From Saccoglossus kowalevskii (Eukaryota > Hemichordata > Enteropneusta > Harrimaniidae), in contig NW_003153295.1 of NCBI RefSeq assembly GCF_000003605.2, positions 2,116 through 37,775 on the forward strand: DNA of 35,660 bases. Reading direction: 5' to 3'. The translations under genes were made by a program, and so were the position numbers. Every line of letters begins with the position of its first letter. The first letter of the stretch is position 1. Below the pieces are notes generated by a model. The model was not told where the DNA came from. It did no database searches and saw only the letters and a list, made by a program, of their open reading frames with translations. Positions 1 to 11,099 of this stretch are shown here, in pieces.

Positions 1-800
1 CGCTACTCAAATTACTTCTTACGAGCTGAAATATTCATATATTAATTCATCATCTGTCTACTTATACACGAGCGGTATGGGTTATATTTATATTTTTGGG
101 GAGTTCTTGTTTCGATAGGACAACTTTGTACTGCATCTACATGGGCAACCATGACCTAATAACAAATATTGACTTTTGACAGCCAAACATCGATAAAATT
201 AAAAATTACCGAGGAACTTTATAATTTAATTTTCAATGAACATAAATATCTTGGTGCTAAAAACACTTTTATCAACAAATACACTATATATGATATGTAT
301 ATATACTGCCAAAACACAAATTAATACGTTTCACAATTAAATACAGTGGTGCCGTTCCACGGCAAAGTCAATGATTCTCAAATTTTTTAGAGACCCGAAC
401 TGCCAAACCACAGATGAGCGCGATTGAGAAACTCACTGCAAGCGCGACTAAAAACCATGTATAATCTTTACAAAATTATAGTCTTGTCTTAGCCTTTCAA
501 ACGGCCTCTTTTGGTCGCTAAAACTGTATATCTAACCTCGATTAGGGTGAACATTTTTATGTCATATCAAAATCATGTAATATCATATACACATCACGCA
601 ATGATGTCTCGTCATCATAAAATTTCATATTTGTACTTCATAGTGTCATATCTACATCATTTAACGTCATATCTGCAACACGTGATGTTAAATACTACAA
701 TAGTAATCGTAGAATATGTTCATTACAAAACTCGTATAAATAAAGTTGACAATTTCACGTTAAACTAACGAGTAAAACTTATTGATTATGCATAAGATAT
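1..800. other. Intergenic, AT-rich; minisatellite-like patch at about 555-690
   Basis: No gene is supported. The 85-residue open frame over 511-768 is an open reading of a degenerate repeat (TCATATCTACATCA-type units of about 21-22 bp), not a recognisable protein. Confidence 0.5.
555..690. repeat. Degenerate minisatellite, roughly 21-bp unit (copy 1)
   Basis: Loosely repeated units of the form GTCATATCTACATCACGTAAT appear here. The same unit recurs at 7700-7960, so the two patches belong to one repeat family. Spacing varies by one or two bases and identity is moderate. Confidence 0.6.
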
Positions 801-814
801 CGGCAATTTGGATT

Positions 815-1035
815 CACAGACCTTTACCGATACAAATTACGGAAAAAAAACAACAAGTCAAATATTTAAAACAATCATAAACACTAGCAGTCGAATACGG
901 TTGCCACGAATTAGGGTCAAAGTGCCAAAAGGATACACAAAACTCAAGCACACTGTGGTGGCGGTATTGGCGATTTCGCTCACACACTGTCTGAATCGCA
1001 GAAATCTAATCTGCATATCAAAGGCTAATTGGCTA
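815..1035 (+). repeat. Dispersed repeat A, copy 1 (partial)
   Basis: Shares with 4510-4700 the ordered blocks ACACTAGCA, ATACGGTTGC, AGGATACACA, CACACTGTGGTGGCGGTATT, ACACTGTCTGAAT and ATCTGCATATCAA, with substitutions and small indels between. The downstream half present in the other copies is not seen here. No coding capacity is recognised. Confidence 0.75.
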
Positions 1036-3940
1036 ATTGTTTTAATTAATCATAAAATAGCCTTTTTTGAATGAGATCTGTATATCCTCATAATTTCGTG
1101 CTAGTTCAGGGAGTAGATAATTTCTTAATTACAGCAATGTGTCATTCGTACCTGGATTATGTGTGACCCATGTTTCAATTATCATTCAATATATACATGT
1201 ATTGTAGATTGTGTTGAAAGTTCTTACACTGTTGCTATTATTATCAGTGTCGTAGTATCACTACTCGGTGGTTACGTAATTGTTTTTTTTTTTTTTTCAA
1301 TTGGCTTCATTCTGACTAATGGAGGTATAACGAAAACGGCAAAACAGGTAAAGTAAGTTAAGTATTAACAATACTAAGTAGCGACATTCTTATACCACGC
1401 ATAAGAACTGCAACGTATATATTACTCTTTATATGTATATTTACATAAGACGTGTTACATAATATATTAAAAGAATCAAGTGTTGATGTGGTAAATTTTA
1501 ATCGAATAGTAATGAATAAAGACATATACGATGTATTCCGTTGTATATATATATTTATATATACCCTTTTTGAGTCACACAGCAACGTGTTGGCCATACG
1601 TATACGACACTTTCATCAGAGACAATGGAACCTGCTTAAGAATATGAATGATGTAAATACGGTATGTTTTGAATCTGATCATGATATACATAAACTAAGT
1701 AATATACATTTTTAAGTTAATTTAAACATATACTGTTGGTCGCAAAATAATTATTTGAATTATTTGACATAATAGTATATTTCGCAGATTTTTTTTTAAT
1801 GTTTCACTTTTGTGTATATTCGATATTATAAGTCTGATTTATTTTCTTTGTTTACAATCTTTTTTCTTACAGAATATTCACAACTAGTAACATAAACGAG
1901 AACGTTGATGTTTCCCTGAGGGAAAGATTGTAATATAATTACTAGAATATTGCACAAAGGATTACATCTCTTGACAACACTACGAGAAAACAACCGATGA
2001 ATAGCGGAACTAATATTAACACTAAACTGTATTATGCCTGTCCTGTCAATTGAAAGGCCTATAAAAAGGCAGTGTTTTACATTGTACAGTAGTTTCATCT
2101 TGACTTATATTGCAAACGTGTACATCAATTTTCTAACTGTTCGTTGAACTATTATCTTCAATCTCTGTTTTTATTATATGTATATGCGTATTGTATAATT
2201 GAGTCACATACATACAATATAATTAATTATATTTTCTATAATAGTGATCGAGAACAGCTTAGAAACCTGCGAATACCAAATGTTGCGAATACTGGATATT
2301 GTGTTGTAGATTAGAATTAAAATGGTTGAACTGTGTGAATAGGGAAAATATTAATCATAAGAATGTTACTTGATACATTTAAATATAAATAAATATTCCA
2401 AATCACTCAGTACTTGCAATTTTGGACTTACCTTATGCCCTCGAATAATGTATTAATTTGCCGTTCAAAATCTGATTTCATTTACTTAATTTACAACCAC
2501 CATTTAAAAATTCTTTATTCTTTATCATCTGAAATGGTGAATACAGAGGTTTTATAAATGTTATTCCAAGACAATGGTAATTTTGCCTTTTTAAATGACT
2601 GGGAGAGTAACGGTTAATACAACATTCATATTACTGAATTGAGATGACAGTTAAATCTAATGCCAGCAACAGTATGTCCGATACGCATTTTAAAGAAAAC
2701 GTTATTACAAGACGAGCATTGACTTTTCTATCATTAAACTTTGCTTAATCTGACACTTTGCTTCCCGCACTTGAAACAAAAATTAAATAGACAAAATGGT
2801 GCGACAATTGCATTCATCAAGTGTAGATTTCATGCTAACAACATGACTGCATATCAATATGTTTGTGGTATTACTCATGTTGGTTAATTTGAAGTATATA
2901 TACAAACAAATATATGGTGACCTGTATTGTATATCACATCCCATAATGTGTGTTTTTCAGTTGTTAGAGCCATTGGTATAGTAGCACTTATTTTAAGTAA
3001 TGGCGTAGTTCTAATTTAACGATTATTTGTATCATATCGCGAACTAATAGACTGGCATACTGCTGTGGACATCTAGTTGATTAATGTCCAGTCTGCTCAG
3101 AAATTAATCGTGGGGTACGTAACACTGGTCACACTGGAGATGTCAAGAACATGGGCAGTTTGAGCCATAATTGTAAAGAGTTGTGTTTGAAGTAGTCGTT
3201 TGTTTATCAAGATTGATTTATATCTATAATTATGCTGAACAGATATCGTCATTTGTGGGTTGCATTCCCCATTTTTCTATGATCTGTAGACACATCTTAC
3301 TAACCACTGTTCGCATCAAGATCTTAGGTTTCGGGATTTCGGGATTTGTGGCCAACTGATTTCAAAATCTTCCATGGTAATAATAATAATCAATGAGGAA
3401 AAGCAATCAATGAAACAGAGGAATAATAAAAAAATGATATAATAAGTCGATGACCAGTTACTAAATGATAGCCGCGTGCGGGGTATTGGCATCCTGTTGA
3501 AATGGGTGGACGCGTTGGGTGACGACGTTTGCTTGGGTAACGAGAATAATTAAGATCGTACACAGCAAAAATTCGATTATTTTATAACGTCACATTAAAA
3601 ATGTCTTAGTGGCAAAATATTGACGGCCTAATTATTACGCACATTAAATTGCAAGAAAGGATCACAGAAGTGTGAACCATTTCAAAATCAAAAACAATTA
3701 CCAACGTGAGAGTATTGTTTACACATCGGTTTTCGTGTCACGTCAATGTTACATCTTACATAAAACCACGCTTACTAAAAATTACTAATTTTTTTAATAA
3801 CCGTGAAAACACAAAGAATATGGTCTTTACAAAACGTTATTTAGAATCGCAAATCATATGAAATATTTATCGACGTTTTATTCTCTTTAGAAAGTCGATG
3901 CGGTGAACATGAACTGGTTCGGAATATGGTTCTTTAAAAG
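1036..3940. other. Intergenic, AT-rich, no supported gene
   Basis: I see only short open frames. One (1159-1356) has a hydrophobic stretch and is followed by a possible donor (ACAG|GTAAAG), but a poly-T run at about 1282-1297 supplies much of the hydrophobicity and no partner exon is visible. The rest shows nothing recognisable. Confidence 0.45.
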
Positions 3941-3943
3941 AGT

Positions 3944-4165
3944 TTAATTTGTTGGCAGTTTAAATCCACGTTGTTCTTTTGTAAATGAGGACAGTTGTTC
4001 GGTGAATCTGCGGTATGGTGTTATAGGGTGAAGGTGCATCCCATTTTTTTCTTATTGATTTTACGGCTTTCATCCACTGATGACAAACTTTCAAATCGTT
4101 TGGAAACGCGCAATTTCTCATACTATTACTATACGCATTGCTGCATCCTCCAGAAATACAATGTT
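3944..4165 (-). pseudogene. THAP-type zinc-finger remnant, frameshifted
   Basis: Reading leftward from about 4165 the frame gives HCISGGCSNAYSN, then CAFPNDLKVCHQWMKAVKS and KKWDAPSPYN. This matches the THAP pattern: an N-terminal C-x(2-4)-C, then F-P-x-D, an invariant Trp, and W-x-P-S before the Cys-x-x-His. A frame change near 4005 is then needed to continue into FTEQLSSFTKEQRGF and a TAA at 3944-3946. The expected final Cys-x-x-His is damaged at that break. THAP domains bind DNA and occur in host regulators and in P-element-type transposases. With repeat A adjacent I favour a transposon-derived remnant. No further transposase domain was found. Confidence 0.55.
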
Positions 4166-4509
4166 TAAAAAAAAGCACAAACCGAAAAATATATATCGTT
4201 AATAGTGTTATAAAAGTATACGGTATATAAAAGTATGGTTTGCTCATATATTTTGGAATTTGGTGGCACACTTTTACTTCAGCTAGAGTCGGAAAGCGAC
4301 AAACTGTCGACTGTTTCAGGAAAGGTTGGCGTGGCCACAGCACAAGAAATGTCTCGGTTGAACACAAATGCAAAACGGGAAATGTTGGTCGGCATTTCAC
4401 AGTCACTTTAATCCTCGCAAAAATTAAAGTTTGTACGTTTGATCAAATAACAAATTTATACTTATTAGTGAAACCTACAAATTGTGTTATATGCATGAAA
4501 TGCCGCCAT

Positions 4510-5075
4510 TCATCGATCTTTAGCGGTAGAAATTGTGGGAAAAGTAAAACATTTATAAATACTAGCAACTTAATACGGTTGCATGAATTGAAGTGAATAG
4601 ACAAAAAAGGATACACACAACTCAAACACACTGTGGTGGCGGTATTCAACATTTTGATCACACAGTGTCTGAATTATAATCTGCATATCAATGGTATTGA
4701 GGACATTAACCTAAGTTGTCCGTCTTTACTTCAAACACAAATGACTCCTGTGTTGACCTTCATTATGTATCGCATTCCGTGGTATTCGGCGGTTGTTGAG
4801 CCGTCTAGGCTGCGAGGTCAGATATACATACTGCCTTATTTATGTAATGTTCAGACATAAACTACTTATGCGCATGTATATGAGTCATATGTTACAATAA
4901 TGTTATGTGAAACAATTACTAATATTACACATAGCATAATGAATACAACTGTAGAAATTAAACTCTGATACGAATGCGGCCGTAGGATATACTGCATCAC
5001 TCGTGAAATAACTTGAGTACCCTACAAATGTTATGAAGATAATATGGTTTATATCATTACGTCATGTTGATATCG
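4510..5075 (+). repeat. Dispersed repeat A, copy 2
   Basis: The left part (4510-4700) matches copy 1. The part from about 4640 to 5075 matches copy 3 in the same orientation: CACACTGTGG, CACAGTGTCTGAATT, GGTATTGAGGACATTAACC, CGCATTCCGTGGTATTC, then further on GCGGCCGTAGGATA-CTGCATCACT and ATTACGTCATGT. Together the three copies define one family of at least about 550 bp. No protein was recognised. Confidence 0.8.
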
Positions 5076-5267
5076 CACGGGTCGCTTCAAATTTGAGTTA
5101 TTATTGTTTGTTAGTCTAAAGTTCAATAAATGTGGAATAAAATCTTTCGGGTGATGACAGGATACAGAAGCGGCAACAGCTTATTGACAGTAGAACAGAT
5201 TTATTGAAACACTAATACATTAATGACAATAATCGATTTATAAGTAGCGATCACGCATATTTCTTTA

Positions 5268-5757
5268 TAACGGGCTAAGAGGTCGAACAACTTAACCTGT
5301 ACTAAGACAACGTGCGTGAACGATCTAAGAAATGCCAAGTACGGATTAAATCTGGTCTGTTTTTAAGACCCGGTTCAGACACTTAGTACGAGCTAACGAA
5401 GTGTGCGTGAATGCTTACCTCGGGCTAAGCACCAAAAAACGTCATTGTATTAAATGTCCACTTGGACGATTTACCATAATATACATAACTATTGGTTTCG
5501 GCAAGCCATTTCTGACATTACAATCACCGCAAACACATGTACAGACATTGTACTTGAGAAAAAAAAAATAACTAACGATGAGACTCTTACTGTCTTACTT
5601 TCTGTTATTCTGCAATCTGCATTTGAACTTTCTTTGGTTTGGCTTCATAACCGTAGAACAAAGTAAAGATTCCTGTCTACTGTACTGAGTAATCCTAGTT
5701 AAAATGACTGAAGATTCTGCATATGTTATATAAGTTTGGGCGTTCCTTAGCCCGTTG
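5268..5757. mobile_element. Possible small inverted-repeat element (MITE-like)
   Basis: AACGGGCTAAG at about 5269 is matched in inverted orientation by CTTAGCCCGTT near 5746. Related CGGGCTAAGCACC and GACCCGGTTCAGAC motifs lie between. The ends are short and no target-site duplication is clear, so this is tentative. Confidence 0.3.
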
Positions 5758-6700
5758 TAATAACTCAAATGCAAACATATAAGCTTAAAACTTTGTCCGT
5801 ACTTTGTGTAGCGAGAACACTACTATATACATTTTGAATTCTGGTGAGTAAAGTATCAATTACATTGCTATAATTGGTCAATTAGGATGCGATTCGATTG
5901 GTTGCATAATTGACATGTATGATTCGGGGCCGAATGTCATTGTTTGTAATTGATCTTGTAAGGAGACATGTGATAATGTGAGAGGTTGAAGGTCGTATCC
6001 AAAATTGTCACCAAACTCGGTGATTTTGATTTCCAACATTCTCCCGGGACTAAAAATAAATGGAAAATTCGAGATCAAAAAGTTAAATTACAATTCTAGA
6101 GAAAGTCGTCGAAAATAACAAATAAAGTAAAGCGCATATGCGTTGAAACAATCATGGTCCTAGAAATTAACTTGTATACAAATATATACAAAAATTGATA
6201 GAGAATGCAAATGCAATGAAAGTTATAGTATAAAAATATTTCAAAAGGTTCTGCAACAATTGACATTGTTCCATACAAGTTCTTTTATAAATAAAAGTAG
6301 TATTCACAGGCCGTGTAACAAGTTGATACAGAGCGTTATTAAATAGACAGTTTAGATTTGATTAAAGTCTGAATTACGGTATCGTGCAACAACAGCAGCA
6401 GACCGTTTTGGTCGCGGCTCAGCAATTAAATTCAAATGCGTCGTGTCTATATTTGCGCGAAGTATGTCCATGGTTGTGACATCAGTGTTGATGTATATCC
6501 GTTTTCCACTCACAGATGTGTATCACGGAATTATTTCAAAATTATCAATATTACTGACCGAATTTTGCTAGTCATCTTTAATTCCGACTGTTTTCACATT
6601 CTAATAACTTAGTAGTTCCTCTTCCATACTTGTGTTACATTATGTAGTAGCAGCATTAAAATTCGATGATGTTTCTTGGAGAATTGGACCAGAAAGTAAG
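5758..6700. other. Intergenic, no supported gene
   Basis: AT-rich sequence with short open frames only. I recognise no domain or repeat copy here. Confidence 0.4.
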
Positions 6701-6716
6701 AATCCAAACTAAGAAT

Positions 6717-6971
6717 TTACAACTGTTGGACCTGCACGCGACCATCGACGAAATCGGCTCCAATCAATAATGAGTCAGTACTTGAAATAGGTTGCCCAAG
6801 TCTCAAATAACGTAAATGAGGCAAGTTTAAAAATGAAGGCGTGACAAAGTTGTTCATAGGCGTTGAGATTTCAGGCACTATCAAGGCAGTAATGATACGT
6901 TTGGTCCCAGTGTTGCAATTTCTAAAGATCGGCTTGATTTCCAAAATGGCAAGGCATATAAAATACAACAT
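6717..6971 (-). pseudogene. Probable BEL/Pao-type retrotransposon protease remnant
   Basis: The minus-strand frame of 84 residues ends in LRYLRLGQPISSTDSLLIGADFV. The pattern 'L-x-x-L-x-L-(A/G)-x-P-(I)-S ... D-x-L-I-G-x-D-(F/Y)' is what I know from the retropepsin-like domain (DUF1758-type) of BEL/Pao LTR retrotransposons, where it precedes reverse transcriptase. Here the frame stops soon after and I find no reverse transcriptase, integrase or LTR beside it, so it is at most a fragment. The upstream part (TKRIITALIVPEIS) fits the strand before this motif. Copy 3 of repeat A abuts its 5' side. The family call is recognition by eye and could be wrong. Confidence 0.45.
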
Positions 6972-7610
6972 GAGAACACTGTGGTATTGAAGATTTCGTC
7001 TACACAGTGTCTGAATTGTGAAAATAAAATCTGTATAACAAAGGTATTGAGGACATTAACCTAAGTTGCCAGTCTTTACTTCAAACACAATTGACCTTTG
7101 TGTTGACCTGTACTGTGTACCGCATTCCGTGGTATTCAGAGATCGTTGAGCTGTGTAGGTGATAAGATCTAGATAAGCGTTTCAATTCAAATAATGACAC
7201 ACATACACAAAATGTCTTATTTATGTGATATTCACAAATGTACTCACATGTATATGTATCATGTCGTGTTTTAAATATCGTGATTGATGTTGTAAGTTTG
7301 AACACTTTCTTTTACTTGGCATCCTTTATTTTTTTTTAAATAATTCCGAATGAAGATCAAAGTACAAGTCTGATTTACATTCGTTGTTCACACAATTAGC
7401 CAAAGTCGTCTGCAGCAATCACAAATACAATATAAGTTTCAGCAGTAGAAATGAAACTCGGATATGAATACGGCCGCAGGATACACTGCATCACTTCTGA
7501 AAATAACTTGAATACCCTAAAAACGTTGGCGCGATGTCATGGTTTTATGTTGCATTATGTAAAGTTATGTCATTACGTCATGTGTATATCTTATCACACG
7601 ATGTAGGTAT
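6963..7610 (+). repeat. Dispersed repeat A, copy 3
   Basis: Same orientation and order of blocks as copy 2: ACACTGTGGTATTGAAGAT, ACACAGTGTCTGAATTGTG, GTATTGAGGACATTAACCTA, CGCATTCCGTGGTATTC, GCCGCAGGATACACTGCATC and ATTACGTCATGTGTATATC. It carries insertions of about 90 bases compared with copy 2 and leads directly into the second minisatellite patch. Confidence 0.8.
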
Positions 7611-7659
7611 ACTATTATGTGTAGTTTATTATCTGATATTGACTTTTCTGTATGCCCTG

Positions 7660-7990
7660 TGGATATATAGCGTGATATAAACATTCCCTTATGTGAAGAG
7701 GATACTGTATTATGTCATGTCGATATAACATACCCCGTGTAGATACATCATGACACGACGTAGATATACTATTATGTGCCATAAAATAACATGTCGTATG
7801 CACATCACAAAATGCTACATGTGTATCGCTTGACGTAATATCTACATCAAATACTAATAATTTTACATCACGTAATGTCACATGTATCAGGTAATAACAT
7901 ATCTACATAACGAAATGTCATATCTACGTCACGTGCTTGTATATCTACATTACATCATAGATCAGGATCACATCAGAATTACCAAACGTC
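7660..7990. repeat. Degenerate minisatellite, roughly 21-bp unit (copy 2)
   Basis: Clear successive units lie at about 7863-7960: ACATCACGTAATGTCACATGT, ACATAACGAAATGTCATATCT and ACGTCACGTGCTTGTATATCT, each about 21 bases. More degenerate units extend upstream. Open frames across it are by-products of the repeat. Confidence 0.7.
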
Positions 7991-8107
7991 AGAATTGTCA
8001 AACTAACGTCTTATCTCCATCACATAATAATATGTTTACATATATCATATCTTTATATGATGTTATAACTACATTATGTTACGTTATATACACGGCATGA
8101 AATCGCG

Positions 8108-8435
8108 TGTTTCCGGTACGGTTACACAACGGTTACATGGCGGTTATGCAGTAAAATCGTCGCGTAACCGTTGCGTAACCGTCGGACTATGAGGGTGGCA
8201 TATCCGTCGCGTAACCGTCAGCCGGAAATGCTACGTTTGTCGTCCATTCAGTTCAACGTAAATCAACGGTTATTTCTGAAAAACCGCTGATTTCCGTTCA
8301 ACGTTTATAACGTATACTTCTAAATAAACGCTGATTAAGTTGGACGAAATGCAGAAATATACGCCAATTTACGTTGAAACTGAAACGGCATATACAGCTG
8401 GGTAACCGATCATTACGTTAACGGTTTCCGGCGTA
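8108..8435. repeat. GTAACC/GGTTAC-rich palindromic region
   Basis: Three GGTTA motifs within 30 bases (ACGGTTACACAACGGTTACA, then GGCGGTTATG) are followed by CGCGTAACCGTTGCGTAACC and a further GCGTAACCGTCAGCCGG, their inverted counterparts. The stretch opens with TTTCCGGTACGGTTAC and closes with GTTAACGGTTTCCGG. It is richer in CpG than its surroundings. I see no coding region. It may be a terminal or subterminal region of a DNA transposon, which I cannot confirm. Confidence 0.55.
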
Positions 8436-8639
8436 TTCTTGTGTTCTTTCACGTCATGTACGCAGAGTACGCCCATTGTAAATTACATTTATTTTGACGT
8501 TTTCCGGGAACTGCCTTATAATATTCATCCGTACATGGTGTGTATAACCGTTTACAATTTAAAATGTGTATCAGCTATGAGCGGTGACATATATAACATT
8601 AGTCCAGGACCATATATAGCGCCCTCGTAGAGCTTGTTT

Positions 8640-9240
8640 TTAAATTGCTCGTTAAGTACAATTGCTCACGCATCTTACGCCATCAACGGACAAACACAGT
8701 CGACGCTTGAAGATTGATGCTTCCATGGTCGTGCTTAGCTCTAATACATCACGCTTCTTGTGCGTCTTTGTTAGATCATTTTTGTGACATTCCAAAAATC
8801 TAAAAAAAGTCCTGTTGGGCTATAATAGAACGAAGTTCCGTCATATTTTACGTTTTGAAAAAAAAAGAAAAACGTGTAGGGCTGCACTTGAACTCAGCCA
8901 AGACAGTTCACACTTATTTGTTAATACATTGTTTCTAATTACTTGTGTTACTTCTACAACAAAAGAGGTGTTATGACTGTGGCACCAAGTGATATTTGTT
9001 TTGTCTGATGTGACTGAACTTAGAAACATACTGTTGATTAACGATGAATAAATCACACAATGAACATTCTTAAAACCATTACTTTCAAAAGTAAAAAAAA
9101 AGAGTGTCAGTGTTAGTATAATGTAGTACGTAATCGTTTCTCAGCCAAGTCACTTTTTAGTACACATTAGTGGCGTTCATGTTAGAGATCTACTTGAACG
9201 CTCGGCACGAACCGAAATCAGTGGTGAATTTTCAGAGAAC
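8640..9240. other. Intergenic, nothing recognised
   Basis: AT-rich, short open frames only. No domain, repeat or RNA gene recognised. Confidence 0.4.
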
Positions 9241-9247
9241 ACATAAC

Positions 9248-10001
9248 CATGGAACTATAAACCATAAACACCAGGAAGAACAACCACTTCGTTTCCTTTG
9301 AACTATGATAGTTGCCGTGATGTCGAATGTTTATTTTGACTGTTTATTTCGTCGCATTAAAAAATAAGCCGATTTACGCAAATGAACGTTTATCTCCGAC
9401 TATCGGTCATTTTCGGAGTCAATCGGGCGACTTCGGGAGATCACGTGATCGAGTTGTATTGGTTATAGCATAAAAAACAATGGTGCCAAGACAAAAATAC
9501 TGATAAATGAGCGACATTCAACGGGAAAAAAAAACACATTGCCACTTCTGGCGATCGAAGTGAAACACGGAATAAGTCGGGATATCTCGACAACAAACAG
9601 CATACGAAACCCCATGTTTCGCAAACTTTCGCAACCTTAGTTTGTCGAGGGTTGAAAAAAACAAGAAGTAATCTAAAAACGACATTGAAAATTATGAAAA
9701 CTCGTTAAAACTCCGACCCGTTTCATGATTTCCGGTACACATTGGTCACCCTGCAGACCAACTTGTTTGCGCATGCGTAGTGAACGAAATATTTTACTGC
9801 GCAGATATGAAATTTTTTTTCAAGTTTTCCGTTTCCAGCAAAGCGGTTGATAAGGGCGTATCGGCAGCAACTAACATGGCGTATGACTAATGTTGTGGAA
9901 ACAAAAGCGAAAGCACTGTAAGATAAACTAAGACAAAGGTTTTTTTAATCCTCATAGTTTCGTTGTTCTTCCTGGGGTTTATAGGGGTTTATAGTTCCAT
10001 G
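9248..10001. mobile_element. Non-autonomous DNA element with about 38-bp terminal inverted repeats
   Basis: The left end at 9248 reads CATGGAACTATAAACC, then ATAAACACCAGGAAGAACAA. The right end (9963-10001) reads in reverse complement CATGGAACTATAAACC, then CTATAAACCCCAGGAAGAAC. The two match over about 38 bases with a few differences. The 754-bp interval has no long open frame, so it is a MITE-like element. I could not settle a target-site duplication. Confidence 0.75.
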
Positions 10002-10063
10002 ATGTGGCTAATGACTAGCTATTGAAACGTATTTCGTTGTGTGCGTCTATTTGACTGTAAAGC

Positions 10064-10213
10064 TTAAGTGACTTTCCCGGTCCGGTACCTCAAGCTGACG
10101 GGATACAGAGACCAGATGAGATTTCCCCCTGGCACGTGTTGGGGAACCCCAGAGGAGAAGAATCCCCCCGAGCAGAGAGCATGAAACGCGCCCACGCGGT
10201 CCGCGTCACTTAA
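10064..10213. mobile_element. Short GC-rich insert bounded by TTAAGTGAC / GTCACTTAA
   Basis: A 150-bp segment, much richer in G and C than its flanks, starts TTAAGTGAC (10064-10072) and ends GTCACTTAA (10205-10213). If TTAA is a duplicated target, the insert is 142 bp with 5-bp inverted ends. Inside are a palindrome ACGCGGTCCGCGT and GGTCCGG-type motifs. It could be a tiny MITE or a SINE-like sequence. Confidence 0.4.
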
Positions 10214-11095
10214 CTTTCTATGTCTACAGCAACTATGAGTTTACAATTATTTCTGAGTACTTATTCACTGTTATAATGCTGTACCATTGGTTGTTGGTAA
10301 TAACCGTCAAAATGTTCCTTCGTTGTCTTTACCGCTAATTAAAGACATTTCTTCAGCGTATTTTTTCAGATAAATTTGAGAAGGTAACTCACATGACAAT
10401 ATTGATTATTTCAACTCAAAGAGAATGTCATTAGCAAGATTGATTTAGTGTGTTTTCATTGTTTGATATCCGAAAATATATTTTGAACCTCTCTTTATGT
10501 ATGTCAAATTACGATACATGATAGTGTCTTCCATGTAGACGGGTGAATGTATTTCAATATTGAGGATGGAATAGACATTATATGTACAGCAAATGTATTA
10601 CCTTCACCCGCTTTCTCATGACAGAGAACAAGACAGCAAGATAAGAAACGGCATTTTAAAATTTACCATCATTGGATAAGTTATCGTAATATGCCATTGT
10701 CAGTTGTGCAATTGACACAATCATCTTTTTCCTTTTACCATGTGATTTATTGCATAATTACAAATCTGTAAAAGACCAATAAGTTCGTTTTGTTTTGTTT
10801 TGATATATCTATCTTAGCAAACTGTCTAATTGCACACAGGTGAAAATGTATTTTGCAATATTTGTAATAACTACTTCTCAGCTGTTATAAAACCACTATC
10901 AAAGGTTTACTGTCTATAAAATACAACAGTAACAATACAAGCTTCATGAACTATGTGCAAAAAACTAAATGAAGTAATAAATTCTCTATTCATTTCTACA
11001 CTGGCACATAGCATGATTAACGTTTAATTATTATACATTTCCGAATCGTATCTGATAACAATATAAATATTACGTTTCATAGTGGAACCCATACT
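10214..11095. other. Intergenic, AT-rich, nothing recognised
   Basis: No open frame, repeat copy or RNA gene recognised. Confidence 0.4.
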
Positions 11096-11099
11096 AATA

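Noticed and set aside
511-768. 85-residue plus-strand frame
   Set aside because: It is an open reading of a degenerate 21-bp repeat.
1159-1356. 65-residue open frame with hydrophobic stretch and following ACAG|GTAAAG, possibly a small transmembrane exon
   Set aside because: Poly-T run inflates hydrophobicity, no partner exon or known domain is visible, and the length is expected by chance in AT-rich DNA.
7882-8100. 72-residue plus-strand frame
   Set aside because: It also reads through the 21-bp-type minisatellite.
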